The notes under the pieces are model-generated. The model had not been told where the DNA came from. It saw only the letters and a list, made by a program, of their open reading frames with translations, and made no database searches. A program made the translations under genes and the position numbers. A stretch of DNA of 64,000 nt from Elysia chlorotica (taxonomy: Eukaryota > Mollusca > Gastropoda > Plakobranchidae): contig RQTK01000891.1 of NCBI GenBank assembly GCA_003991915.1, forward strand, positions 119,166-183,165, read 5' to 3'. Shown piece by piece: positions 11,601 through 21,784 of the stretch. Positions within the stretch are counted from its first letter, which is position 1; every line of letters begins with the position of its first letter.

Positions 11601-14600
11601 AATGGAAGAAGGGTAGTGATCAATTCCCCATCAAACCATACCTGTGATAATTTGCATCAATAAGGTCCAGAAATGTGAAAGACTTCTGGCCACCACTAGT
11701 GACAATTTTTTTCACATGTAAGAAATCCCCAGGGAAATGAAGACCTGGATAAAATTTTCTTGTCATGGGTAGAGACCATCGGTAAGTCAGAACCTACAAA
11801 AAATGCATGAATAATGTAAAATGTAAGAAAATTGTTCTTTGATAATGAGAGGAATCATAATAATAGTGCCTATCTGTAGATGTATATGCCTGCACTAATC
11901 AAGATGTCAAACAACATATGTTTTACTAGAGGTTGTCTAATAGGTATGTGATATAAAACAAGTTTGTTCTATCAGTGAATTTTTTACATGCATTTATAGG
12001 TTGGTCAATGGCTATCAATAATATATATTAAGAGAAATATAAATCTACCTTTTGGAGAATAAACCAGGACATGCATTTTAAAACATATCAAGAAATTATC
12101 ACCTTGTAGATCACAGCATTATTTGAGTTGCTTTTAATTTATCTGGAAATCAGACACCCCACAATATTGTGCACTTACATTCAATTTGCTAGGCTTGCAG
12201 CAGAGTTAATATTCCTCTAGGTCGCAGCTTAACTTTTAGAACGATTTTCAATAGAACTTTTGCAAGTAGTTAAGCTTTCAGCTTCTCACCAATCCTGGAC
12301 TTATTGATATACATGTGTCAGAAAGGGCTGAGTTGCCCCCATAATAAATGAGCTAAGTTAACTCTCTAAACCCAAGCAGCTGCAGTGTGTGGCCAGTAAA
12401 ATGACACAAAAATGATGGCAAACATAAAAAAACCACCATGTTTCCATTTATAGATCTATCTAAAACCTACGTCATAATATGGAATGGGCATGAGGGCTTT
12501 AAGAGTTTAAAAATCAATAAACCAATTTTTTTATTACTCTTCTTACCTCCTGATCAAAGATAGTGAGATCAGGCCGTACTCCTTCACAGAAATGAAAATA
12601 CCTAAAACAAAATACAAAATTAATATTGTAAAAAAAAAAGACATTTATAGTGTACAACCATACATTGTCGCTCACACATAATATCAATATTTGCAAATAA
12701 ATTGACAAAAAGTGACTTCACTTAAGCAAAGCAAGCTATATTCTACGAAAATATTTAAAGAGATCTACACCTTCATTCCAACCAAGGCAGGTTTAAATTT
12801 AACACTTGTCCTGTCCTAGGAGATTTGTTTTTTCAATGCAGATTCCTAGAATTATTATAGGATGAAATTAAGTATAACATTTTTAAATACTGTTACATAG
12901 CTATATACTCTAGTCATTAATTATAGCAAGCTATATCTCAAATTGAAGGTAGTAAAGGTACTTTTGTTCCTCCATTATGTAATAATCTAGTTGCAAATCA
13001 AAAGCTGGCTGCAGCTGAATTAATCTACTTAAAAAAGTAGACAATCGTACATAAGTGCCTTGACACCTACCTAAAACTGTTAGAAGGAAGATCACCCTTG
13101 GTGAGTATAATGGAATTGTTGGGAAAGATAGCAAGAGACTGCAGTGCAAAATCATGAACCACTGTATTGGTGCTATTGTTGCAAACAGTAAGACTTCTGC
13201 TCTGAGGAAAAAACAAGATAAGTTTTTCCATACTCAATAATGCATTGTCATTTTCAAATCTACAACAAAAAAAAAGAACGAAAGAACAAAACAAAAAATG
13301 ACCAATATGCTAAAAACTCTAATAAAATGCTCTTTAAAAGCCACTCCTGTTTAAAAAATGTCTAACTACGAAAAAAAATAATAACAATAAAAATAAATAA
13401 ATAAATAAAAAGTTGATGCCTAGGACCAAAGATTGGAGACTTGTAACACATTTCCAGTTTTGCTTTGGGATAAAAATGATTATATGCTTATAGAACACAG
13501 AGTGAGAAATTATATGTAGACTTAAGAGGAGTATAAATGGACAAAGATACAACTAAATTGTTTGCAAAAAAACTATCTCAACTCACAAGTTGGAGGGCCA
13601 GTAGTGGCATCATTAAAAGATAGTGAGAGTTATAGCTCTGCAGGTTAAACCTTTGAGAAATGAATCTGAAATAGAATTAATTTAAAAAAATTTAAAACAC
13701 GTTTAAACAAAGTGAATTGTTGGTGAAGGATTTCAACAAATGCATCTTATTGACTGAATTCTAAAATCAAATACTGAAGTTACTGTAATGTTGTTAATTA
13801 GAAAAGGTAAAAACTTATCTTTCCCAAGAGACTAAACTTTACTACTTTACTCTCTTTAAAAATCTGTTGTTTTTTTTTTATTGGCTCCAGTATTTATAAA
13901 GAAAGGGGCATTCATTTTATATAATTCAGCAAATTATATAAACTATGCAGAAGTGACTACTCTATAACTGTAATGACAAAATGTTCATGTTTACTTAAAT
14001 TTAAAAAAAAATATATAATTATGTATAAGTACCAAAACTGAAAAATGAAGAATTTTATCATATCATTTATCCCATATAGAAACAAAATAAAGGAGTACAT
14101 AGCAACCATGCATATACTGTTTTTTTAATCTTTTTTTTTTTATCCAGTTTGCCACCAAAATGATGTACACATTTGGACACATTTTGAGAAAAAAAAACAA
14201 ACATTTTTACTACTCTGGGCATTTCAGGTGAAGACTTTGAGACATGCAACAAACAGCATTGGGGATTTGCACAGCTTCTATAACCACAATTTTGGATTTG
14301 TGATAAGAGGCATAAAAGATATATAATTGAGACTAAAAAAAGAGAGAGTATGAGGTTGAAAGGGATACACAAAAAGGAACATGGCATACAATGATCATGG
14401 AAACACTTTTGGAAGACATTATAGTTTGAATACAGAATTTTCAAATATAAAGTCATAATGAACCAGCATAAACCTGCCTGTAGACATCAGCAAATGAGAC
14501 AGAGGCCAGTACTACCAACACCAAGTCACTTTGCATCCAAAATCGTTCCACCTGGCGGACAGAAACATATGAAGTTAAATATTTGGTCTTAATTTGTCTT

Positions 14601-16251
14601 TGTTTCAAATATTCATCACATAATAATTAATATGTAGAACATTACCAAGCAGAACAAAAAATGGTGTATTTATATACTTCATGAATCCTGTTCCATTTTC
14701 TTTTTCGATGTACGATATGTACAATGGAAAGCATGTGATCAGAGGATAGCAAGCTGACAGTAGAAAATTAGGCATGGGAATAATGTTGCATTGCAGTAGA
14801 ACTCAAAGTATTCAAGCAATGTTACCTCAATTGTTATCAAACATAAAAATAAATTATCCTGACTTTAACCACTTACCACTTTAAAGAATAGAGGATTGCT
14901 CATATCTAGATTTGCTCTCCAACAAAAGAAAACAATGTAGCTGATAACCATTGCGGTGAAAACCACAAGAACACTGCTTCCAGATGTTTTATATCTAAAA
15001 AAAAAAAAAATAACAAGAAGATATACCAAGACAAGTTATGCGCAAAGCCACAGGACTAATAGAAGCATCACAAGGGACTCTTAGTAATTTATGTAATACA
15101 ACGTGGCTTCACCAATGAAAAGATGTCAATAATACACAAACGCTTTCAAATGTATTTCAAAATGCAAAAACATCCACCTATCCACCTTACTGCAGATAAA
15201 ACTAAACCGATGATGTCACTTCATTGCAGTAAAAATCTTAAATTGTTCCTAAAGTAAACCTTTTTTGCAGAGTCGTAGCACAATTTTACTAAAATATGTG
15301 TTCATTTGAAGAGAAAAAAAATTGAAACAAAAAAAAAAAATACACAAAAAACAAAAAAACGGAGTTTCAATTGCAGTAAAACAGGAATTTTGATCTGTTC
15401 TGATGGTCGTATATGCATTCTTTAAAATATTAAGTGTCTTTCCTCCAATCATATCAGAAATCATTCCTAAAAAAACAAACCTGTGTGCTGTAATCCACAT
15501 AGACAGAGCAGCAAGGGCAGATACAGGTACAATTAGATCAGTCGCTACATGAGTCATATATGATCTGGTGTAAAAAAAAAAGTTTTAAAAATGGGAAAAC
15601 CAACAAATAATTGAGGAACCGGTGGAACAAAAATATCCTGAATTTGTTAAAAATAAGGAAAAATGCTCATCTTTTCAAAATCATTTATTAATTAATTAGT
15701 TTTACCTTGCCTTGGTTGTTTGGGTTTTTTTTTTTTTGAGAATCACAAAGAAAGATGGGTATTTCAGCTGAGTTTTCATTCTTTAATAACCTTCTGCTCT
15801 TCAACCCAGAGTACTACCAACTGAGCTGTCTGGTGTCCCTTATTGTGCAGTTCAAGAATTTCTTTTTCAGTTAATCAAGAAAAGCTTGCATGTAAAGAAC
15901 CTAAAAACAGATTCCAAGCCATTCGATACAAAGAAAATTTACTCACTGCATTCCATGAAAAAATCCTTGCCCCTTGTGATCTTTGAGCTGGTGAGGGGAG
16001 CAATCAAATAAAAATATTAGAGTTTAATTTTCCACTTGATAAATTTCACTGGATTTTTGTGTATGTGTGTAAATTCTATTTGAGGGAGGATACACCTAAA
16101 ACGATTGACTAACATAATAATGAAGAACGCATTCTAAACTATTCACCTTTAATATAGTTTGCAATAATGTAATTTAGTTTATTAATACATTTCTAGGAAT
16201 TAAAGAAAAGAAAGAGGGAAAAAATATTAGATTATAAAATATGAAGCTATT

Positions 16252-16319
<68 letters not shown>

Positions 16320-19300
16320 GGACCTTGATCATTAAGAACTTTTTTGAGGTAGGCAGCGATTGCTTTCCTCGCTGCATTTTACTTTCACCATTACTCAAAA
16401 AGCCTGAACTACCCATTCCTTGTTGAATGACACCCGAGACCCAGAAAAATTTGTCCTCCACAGGGATGGAAACCAGCACCATTCCATAGCCATTGCGCCA
16501 TCAACAGCAACGCCCCTCCCCCAAATAACCCAGTAAGACTCACAAAAAGCTTTAGTTTCAAGCCCAGCTCTCTCTGAGAAGACGTGTACTCACCAGGTCC
16601 CAGGTGCCGTACTCCTGCCTGAGGAGATGGGTGATGAAACCGGGCAGAGAGCTCTGGTCTCCCCAGGTCCATCTAGCTATGTTGGCCATCGACGAGATTG
16701 GTAGGTACAGGTAAGGAGTCAAGCCCAGCATAAACAAAATGCTCAGTTTTGGAATTAAATCTAAGGAAAGGAGCTGAAAAAAAAGAACAAGGAATGATAT
16801 AGAAATTGGCAAATAGAAAAAACTTTATAAAGTAAAGGAATAAAAAAAGAAAAAACTCCAGCTGTTGAATTGTATTAAAAGTTTGCTAGTATGTAAATGT
16901 TAAATAATATGCTTTTCACACTTAACTTTTGAACAATTACAACATTAATATGAAAAGTCCCATTCTCTACAGTTTGATAACTTTGAAATAGTATTCAAGT
17001 GGATATGTGAATCTGAAAGTTTATCTCGTGGATGAATATCATATCAACTTTGTTGACATCCATGCTTTTTTTTCTTTCACATATACAAAGAGGTTTTTCT
17101 AAATTCTGATAAATTATGGTCATATATCACACATTTTGTGGAAGGATTTAGAATGAATTTATTAGAACTATGAACACAATCCTATCCTTCTTCTGATCAA
17201 TTAATCTAAATAGTGACTCAAGACAGGGAATTTTGTAAATAAACAAGTACAAGTGGACACAGTTGAAGAAAACTTGAAAATGGAAAACCAAAATTTTAAG
17301 ACATTGGTAAGAATTTTTGTTTGTTTCTATTCTTAATATGAATTACATTTGTCGCACTTTTAATAATTAATTGCAGTCTTGAAAACTTTATCACCCAAGT
17401 ATTACTATAATGTATTTCCTTAGTACATATGGCGCAAAACGATAAAAAAATTGAGAAAATGTCACCTGGGCTTTGATAAGACGCAGCATCACCCAAGGCA
17501 CCAGAAAAACAATGTACAGAACACTGGTGTGCTGATTGCTTAAACATAGTCCGCAAAGAAAAGATCCAATATAGGACATCTGCAAACGAGACAACATACG
17601 AAATCTATGAGCATTCATGATATTTACCACTTGACAGTAATGATATAGTTAAATGAACCCTTAATCAATGTGCTCTGGAGAAACAGAGTACATTTCTTTA
17701 CTTATTGTGAACTGAAGGAAATAATTAAATTTACAAAGTTACCAAATTGATGGGTTAAACAAAATCAAACTGTTGCGACATAAAAATAATGGCTTACTGT
17801 GAAAAAAAAAATGAATGGCACAAAAAAACACACAAAAAAAAAATTATGTTTGCCATTTGATATGGCTTATTGTGAAAGATAAAAAACCCACAAAAACAAA
17901 CAAACATGAATGACACAAAAACACAAAAGAAATTATGCCCTCCCTAAATAAAATTTTTTTTTAAATGTAAACACAGCCCCCTACCCCAGGAAAAACAAAG
18001 TTCATCTTTTTTAAATGTAAACATGGTAGGTTAAAACAACCATGATTTGGCAGAAAATGAGTATAGAATATGGTGAACATGAACAAATTGCAGGAATTCC
18101 TGAAGTGCTAAAATGACAAATTGTAGATAGGAGGGGGGAAGTGTTTGCAAGGAATCAAATTGATAGAAGAAAATAATTGAATGGGTTATATCATTAAAAT
18201 AATCAATAAATCAAGAGAATAATAGAGATTGATGCTCCTAGATTAACAGGCAAACAGCATTATTACAGAGGAAAAAAAGAAAGAAAAGGGGAAAAACACT
18301 AACAATGTATCAATATCAAAATAAAAATTGCAATGGTTCAGCTTGTTGCACCTTTATCATTTCTTTAGCATCTCCAATGTCAAACTCTACGGCAGTGAGC
18401 ATGAGAGAGGCCAGCAAGAGGTTGTTGAGTGAAAAAACCTCCGTGCTGCCAGACCACGTCCACACGAGGGGACTCAGGCTGAACATGAGAGACCCAACGA
18501 TTCCTACTCCACGGCTTGAGCTCAATCTGTGGGCATGAAAAAGAAAGAAAAACAAATCGATTTATGTTAGAAATCTTCTTTGAAAGATTCTATGATTCTG
18601 TTATTGTTGTATGAACAGGCAAAGGGACAAAAAACAGAATTGAGAAGATTATTTATAAAGTTGAAAAAATTGTTAACAAGATAAGTATGAATATATAATT
18701 CTGCCATTGACTTTTGAAGTGGTGAACGAAATTATCTCCATTCAATTTATGTCTTTTTGCCTGAATCTCACGACTGATTACAACAACAAAAAAGGGCTAC
18801 CTGAATCTCACGACTGATTACAACAACAAAAAGGGCACACAAAAAAAAAAAGAAAAAAAAAGGAAATAAAAAGATAAACTATTCTCTAATTCTTAATTTA
18901 TTCACATAATTAGAAAACCTATTAAAGGATCAAATCTCCTCAATAAAATCAGGACACAACAAGCAAAATTCGTTGGTCATGTCATGTTCAGACATAGTTT
19001 AGAACATGTTATTAAAACTGGGAAAATGAACAGAGAGAGAGAGACGGAGATCAAGACAGGGAGAAAAGATCTGGGATGGGACAAGAAGATGGATTGGGTG
19101 AAGCAAAGGGATCGACCAGATAGTGAAATGTGAGGACAGAGAGATATGGAGGAACATGGTCACAACCCCAATGGCACAGCATGTTGATTATTAGTAAAGC
19201 CCTTCTAAAGACAAGTCTCTGTAGTAAAGTCATCTTAGGGAACTCTCTTCATTAAACCAATTTTGATAAAACATGAAACATACATAGTATAGAAATGGGA

Positions 19301-21040
19301 ATCTAATAATGAAAAAAGTCTTGATGAACTTCACATACAGTAACTAAAAAAAATGTAAGAAGTTTTATGTTTACAAATATAACTGATAAAAAGGGAAGTT
19401 TGTCAGGTAAACATTAAATGCCCACCAAGATATGCAAATTAACTTTTCATGCGTTCGTAACATGATATGTATGATGGTAAATAATGATATTTGAAGTATC
19501 AAACCTATAGATGATCATATAGATGACTCCACTTGCTATCGCTCCAAATGTTGCACTCATGACATTAATCTTCCACACTGGTGATCCAGCTGGTATAATA
19601 TGCAGTACAAACATTGACAACAATGTAAACAGGGGATACCCTGGTGGGTGTGCCACCTGAAAAAACAAAAAACACAAAAAAAAACAAGAAAAATTAAATT
19701 AATCTCCAATGGTATGAATGAAATATGTCAGTTATGAGTTCCAATCACATGATTAAAAATAAAAAGCCTTTAGTTGGTTCCATCACAAATGCCTCATTTA
19801 CCGCTCCTTCTGCACAACTTTAATAGTTAATCACATCAAAAGATTTAAAAAGTAACAATGTTATGATTGTGTTGTAATTTTAATGGTAAATCAAGTCACA
19901 TCATTTTATTACTTTCTTGTTTTATTTTGGTTAATATTTCAATATCCATTGTTTCAACCAAGAAATGCAACAAAGTCCAATGCAAATACTAAAGTATACT
20001 TATTACCATTTTTATAAAGTAATCTCCAAAAGCATTCTGCAAAAAAATGATGAAATGTTGCATATATATAATATGCTTGATCAAAAAGTTTAAGGCACTC
20101 CTAATCCTGTAGATGAGTATAGAGACTGGTAAATGTTTGTATTTATTAAATGCCATTTAAATTATAATTATTCAATAATGCAAAGTGGCAACTATTTTTC
20201 AAACCCTATCATATGTAAGGTGCGGTTTAACAACAAATCTAATGTCAAAGATCAGAATGATTTAAAATAAGCCTCACTCCAAACTCATGTGCAGCAACAG
20301 CAAGTTCACCTGTGATGGGGAAAAAAAGATGACAATATAGAACAAACTATGGGCAATACAATATATAATAATGCATTCCTACAGAAACTTTCTTTCCTTT
20401 AGACACAAAGCAAATTGCATTAGATCTAGTCTTTCATTTATAAAAGAAATCTGAGAGTGATAGAAAAACTACTGTCAAATCACTCATCAGTTTATTATAA
20501 TACCTTAATTTTTGTGGAAACAAAAATTTTCAAGTTGCAAAAGTGAAAAAAAAGGTATCAAATTAGGGATAAATGTTAACAACTGTAATCCACATAGGCC
20601 TACATACATGCATACATACATTAATGATAGATGTTTAAAAGAGAAAGTTAATTCTAACATATTTAATACGCAGGTATTTTCAATGGTACATTATATATCA
20701 ATACAAAGCTTCTTTTAGATTACACAGCAACAGAGCTTTATAAATACATGATTAGGTCGAGGTAACTATTTTTTTGTCTTTGTTTAATCATACAGAGTTC
20801 TCATTTGTGTTGCATACCTGAATCCCCTCCTGGCAGAGAGGGGTGAAGATTTCTCAAGTATAAAATCAATACTGCTAGCGAAACGGACACAGCTATCTGA
20901 TACTTCTGGCATATTGTATCTTTTTCAGATGAGCTCTCAGATTTGAATTTTGTGTCATCTTGCTGTTGCACACATTCATTAGACCTGTTTGAGTTAGAAA
21001 CTCTAGGACCCCTTTTTCGTTGACTAGATCTGTTTGCCAT
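8298..21040 (-). CDS. TMEM260: TMEM260, ER protein O-mannosyltransferase, 18 coding exons
   Basis: The exons join into about 745 residues; the human protein is about 707. The family, DUF2723/GT-C type, transfers mannose from dolichol-phosphate-mannose to IPT domains of plexins and MET/RON receptors in the ER. Visible landmarks are a polar, Ser-rich cytosolic N-terminus (1-45), the first membrane segment (about 46-66), and the luminal loop PSLPGGDSGEL with HPPGYPLF (about 67-93). The Asp/Glu of that loop is the expected GT-C catalytic acid. Further membrane segments lie between 95 and 400, with CGLCLSNQHT at about 203-212. The C-terminal 270 residues are soluble and presumably luminal. Start 21040 is the first ATG and is followed directly by the conserved core. 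No frameshift is present. One intron must use a GC donor (14477). The gene lies tail to tail with the unknown gene and upstream of an intergenic block. Confidence 0.95.
9054..9144 (-). CDS. TMEM260: TMEM260 exon 17
   Basis: The exon encodes TATAMFYLDVALTMPEDSTV and YFELLQHSYQ. Its acceptor GTTTCAACAG and the first two or three bases of the exon are copied in a tandem duplicate about 203 bp upstream in the transcript. Confidence 0.9.
9142..9564. repeat. Tandem duplication of about 203 bp, two copies
   Basis: Copy 1 (9142-9344) and copy 2 (9345 to about 9564) share GTTCTGTTGAAACATTCAAA and nearly all of the following 180 bases with a few substitutions and one small insertion. On the minus strand the copied part includes the 3' splice site of TMEM260 exon 17. 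Confidence 0.88.
9856..9909 (-). CDS. TMEM260: TMEM260 exon 16 (54 nt)
   Basis: The exon encodes FEPGTWESVANDEMWRA, with acceptor CTTCAAAG and donor AA/GTAAGG, phase 2. Entry and exit phases are equal, so skipping would keep frame. Confidence 0.9.
10044..10267. repeat. Tandem duplication of about 111 bp, two copies
   Basis: Copies at 10044-10154 and 10155-10267 both begin ACATTCTTGAAATGGTAAAC and end GAGTTATGTAA.GTAGT. They differ mainly in homopolymer length. The duplication lies in a TMEM260 intron, between exons 15 and 16. Confidence 0.9.
10771..10947 (-). CDS. TMEM260: TMEM260 exon 15
   Basis: The exon encodes PIFACIGVQEYESSWKKSYD and LWPYSVCWKI. The segment is part of the soluble C-terminal domain. 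The donor is AAG/GTATAT, phase 2. Confidence 0.92.
11642..11793 (-). CDS. TMEM260: TMEM260 exon 14
   Basis: The exon encodes VLTYRWSLPMTRKFYPGLHF and a tail ending DLIDANYH. It runs from TTGTAG to CAG/GTATGG, phase 2. Confidence 0.92.
12362..12506. mobile_element. Possible 145-bp TTAA-flanked MITE
   Basis: TTAA at 12358-12361 is followed by CTCTCTAAACCC, and the right side reads GGGCTTTAAGAG(T) before TTAA at 12507-12510. The ends are imperfect inverted repeats (CTCTCTAAACCC against ACTCTTAAAGCCC). TTAA target duplications suggest a piggyBac-type element, but the short, imperfect ends leave doubt. Confidence 0.35.
12547..12601 (-). CDS. TMEM260: TMEM260 exon 13 (55 nt)
   Basis: The exon encodes YFHFCEGVRPDLTIFDQE, matching the family's Y...C.G.RPD...D.E block. 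The donor is GAG/GTAAGA, phase 0. Confidence 0.92.
13071..13201 (-). CDS. TMEM260: TMEM260 exon 12, start of soluble domain
   Basis: The exon encodes VVHDFALQSLAIFPNNSIIL followed by TKGDLPSN, a conserved stretch after the last membrane segment. NNST and NNS are possible N-glycosylation sites if luminal. The donor is AG/GTAGGT, phase 2. Confidence 0.9.
13390..13410. repeat. (AAAT)n microsatellite
   Basis: AAATAAATAAATAAATAAAA tetranucleotide run within a TMEM260 intron. Confidence 0.75.
13587..13665 (-). CDS. TMEM260: TMEM260 exon 11
   Basis: The exon encodes FISQRFNLQSYNSHYLLMMP and LLALQL. It starts after ATTTCAG and ends at CTT/GTGAGT, phase 0. Confidence 0.87.
14478..14551 (-). CDS. TMEM260: TMEM260 exon 10, GC splice donor
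   Basis: The exon encodes VERFWMQSDLVLVVLASVSF and ADVY. The reading frame of exon 11 demands a phase-2 end at TACAG/GCAGGT, a GC donor. The nearby CAG/GTTTAT donor would put a stop into exon 11. Confidence 0.87.
14877..14994 (-). CDS. TMEM260: TMEM260 exon 9
   Basis: The exon encodes a membrane segment, VLVVFTAMVISYIVFFCWRA, then NLDMSNPLFFKV. The donor is GTG/GTAAGT, phase 0. Confidence 0.9.
15481..15564 (-). CDS. TMEM260: TMEM260 exon 8
   Basis: The exon encodes SYMTHVATDLIVPVSALAAL and a membrane segment ending WITAH. The acceptor is TTACACCAG and the donor CAG/GTTTGT, phase 2. Confidence 0.88.
15799..15838 (-). repeat. tRNA-like A-box fragment, probable SINE remnant
   Basis: On the minus strand AGCTCAGTTGGTAG is an excellent tRNA A-box/D-arm match, followed by TACTCTGGGTTGAAGAGC. 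No B-box follows at the expected spacing, so this is a degraded tRNA-derived fragment and not a tRNA gene. Confidence 0.4.
15947..15987 (-). CDS. TMEM260: TMEM260 exon 7 (41 nt)
   Basis: The exon encodes LKDHKGQGFFHGM. The acceptor is CCCTCACCAG and the donor GCA/GTGAGT, phase 2. Its size and phases link exons 6 and 8 exactly. Confidence 0.85.
16258..16310. repeat. (GA)n microsatellite
   Basis: About 26 GA units precede ACAGACAGAG, in the TMEM260 intron between exons 6 and 7. The transcript would carry (CU)n. Confidence 0.95.
16463..16500 (-). repeat. Possible tRNA-derived SINE remnant
   Basis: The minus strand reads TGGCGCAATGG then, 26 nt from its start, GGTTTCCATCCC. These resemble A- and B-boxes, but the spacing is too short for an intact tRNA. 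The stretch is more GC-rich than the intron around it. Confidence 0.25.
16594..16773 (-). CDS. TMEM260: TMEM260 exon 6
   Basis: The 60 residues contain GLTPYLYLPISS and NIARWTWGDQSS, the conserved PYLYLP and W.WGD segments of the family. The donor is CTG/GTGAGT, phase 0. Confidence 0.94.
17466..17579 (-). CDS. TMEM260: TMEM260 exon 5
   Basis: The 38 residues include CGLCLSNQHTSVLY and a membrane segment ending WVMLRLIKAQ. The acceptor is CGTTTGCAG and the donor CAG/GTGACA. Confidence 0.93.
18352..18526 (-). CDS. TMEM260: TMEM260 exon 4
   Basis: The exon encodes GIVGSLMFSLSPLVWTWSGS and EVFSLNNLLLASLML, the typical family pattern of an SP.W.W segment then EVF.LNN. The donor is AAAG/GTGCAA, phase 0. 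Confidence 0.93.
18760..18838. repeat. 40-bp tandem duplication
   Basis: CCTGAATCTCACGACTGATT and the following 20 bases occur twice in a row (18760 and 18800), differing by one A in a homopolymer. The duplication lies in a TMEM260 intron. Confidence 0.92.
19505..19656 (-). CDS. TMEM260: TMEM260 exon 3
   Basis: The exon encodes VAHPPGYPLFTLLSMFVL and the next membrane segment up to YMIIY. The acceptor is TTTTTTCAG; the donor is AG/GTTTGA, weaker than usual, phase 2. HPPGYP is the family signature. Confidence 0.93.
20007..20036 (-). other. Possible 30-nt cryptic or alternative exon in TMEM260
   Basis: TTTTTTTGCAG precedes AATGCTTTTGGAGATTACTT and ten more bases, followed by GTAATA. It is open, phase 0 at both ends, and would insert NAFGDYFIKM between HEFG and VAHPPGYP. 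The insertion would split the conserved catalytic loop, so a chance or minor exon is more likely than a constitutive one. Confidence 0.25.
20278..20309 (-). CDS. TMEM260: TMEM260 exon 2 (32-nt microexon)
   Basis: The exon completes the catalytic-loop motif as GELAVAAHEFG. The acceptor is ATCACAG and the donor GGA/GTGAGG. It is only 32 nt long, but it is required because the family reads DSGEL...HPPGYP continuously. Confidence 0.9.
20818..21040 (-). CDS. TMEM260: TMEM260 exon 1 (start)
   Basis: The exon encodes residues 1-74: MANRSSQRKRGPRVSNSNRS, a polar Ser/Lys/Gln stretch, then transmembrane segment 1 and PSLPGGDS. The donor is CAG/GTATGC, phase 1. Confidence 0.92.
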
Positions 21041-21784
21041 TCTTGGTTAACATTTAAGGGAGCTTTTACTCTGAATCATTCAAAGTTAAATCTATAGATT
21101 AGTTTTGCCACCGAATTTATTGATCTAGAAATAGATTGAATCTAGATCTAGATCTAGACTAGATATCTAAATCTCCATCAGGATCTAAAGGCCAATTTCC
21201 CTTTTAAATCTTAGTCAAAATCCAGAATAATAATGCTCTTTGCTATTAATAGATCCATATTTGGCTGTATTTTGATAAAAGATCTTGAAGAAATGCTCTA
21301 GGCTAATATATAATATATCAAGACCTAGCCTATAATTTTTTCTCACTAATCTTGACACATGTTGCAAATCTTATCTGGATACTAATTGTATCTATGGATC
21401 GAATGTAAGCTCAACCAGGATTCCAAGAAGCATAGGCTAAATGCAGGGCGTTGAAGTTTATAGCAGTTGGTTGCAGTAGGCCTATAAACAACTTCGCATG
21501 CGGACCCCACTCTGTCTTCGCACCCGCTCTTCCTATGAAACATAGTTATTAATTTTCTCTCTAATCAACACCTCAACCCACCCGCTTTTGGTCTCTTATA
21601 AAGTGATAAAGTGTAAGACCACGTTTTAACAGAGCCTGATTTTTTTTTTAAATATTAATTTTGCCAAGCTAACACAACATTTTCACTTCCCCACCATGGT
21701 GATTATTTTTATAGTGATAGAGAGTGTGGCGCGTATCTGAAACACGCGAGCAGATGGATGAGAGAAGCGGATGAAGGCCGGGGG
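21041..21784. other. 5' flank of TMEM260
   Basis: No coding exon is visible. An AGATCT-type palindrome array lies at 21125-21165. The stretch ends in moderately GC-rich sequence just before the assembly gap. The TMEM260 promoter should lie here; I cannot place a TSS. Confidence 0.45.
21125..21165. repeat. AGATCT/TCTAGA palindrome array upstream of TMEM260
   Basis: TCTAGATCTAGATCTAGACT and neighbouring TCTAGAAATAGATTG form a short array about 90-125 nt upstream of the TMEM260 start codon. It uses the same word as the array 5' of the plus-strand gene. Confidence 0.65.

Larger units (their letters stand above)
8604..20817 (-). other. Introns of TMEM260
   Basis: The 17 introns are mostly 300-1200 nt and AT-rich. 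Contents I can name are two tandem duplications (9142-9564 and 10044-10267), a probable small MITE (12362-12506), an (AAAT)n run (13390-13410), tRNA-like fragments (15799-15838, 16463-16500), a (GA)n microsatellite (16258-16310) and a 40-bp duplication (18760-18838). Confidence 0.6.

Noticed and set aside
16174..16482. Ser/Leu- or Arg/Glu-rich open frames over (GA)n tracts, also at 36203-36667, 60884-61182, 62084-62471 and 63019-63573
   Set aside because: These are dinucleotide repeats read in two frames, with no splice context or homology.
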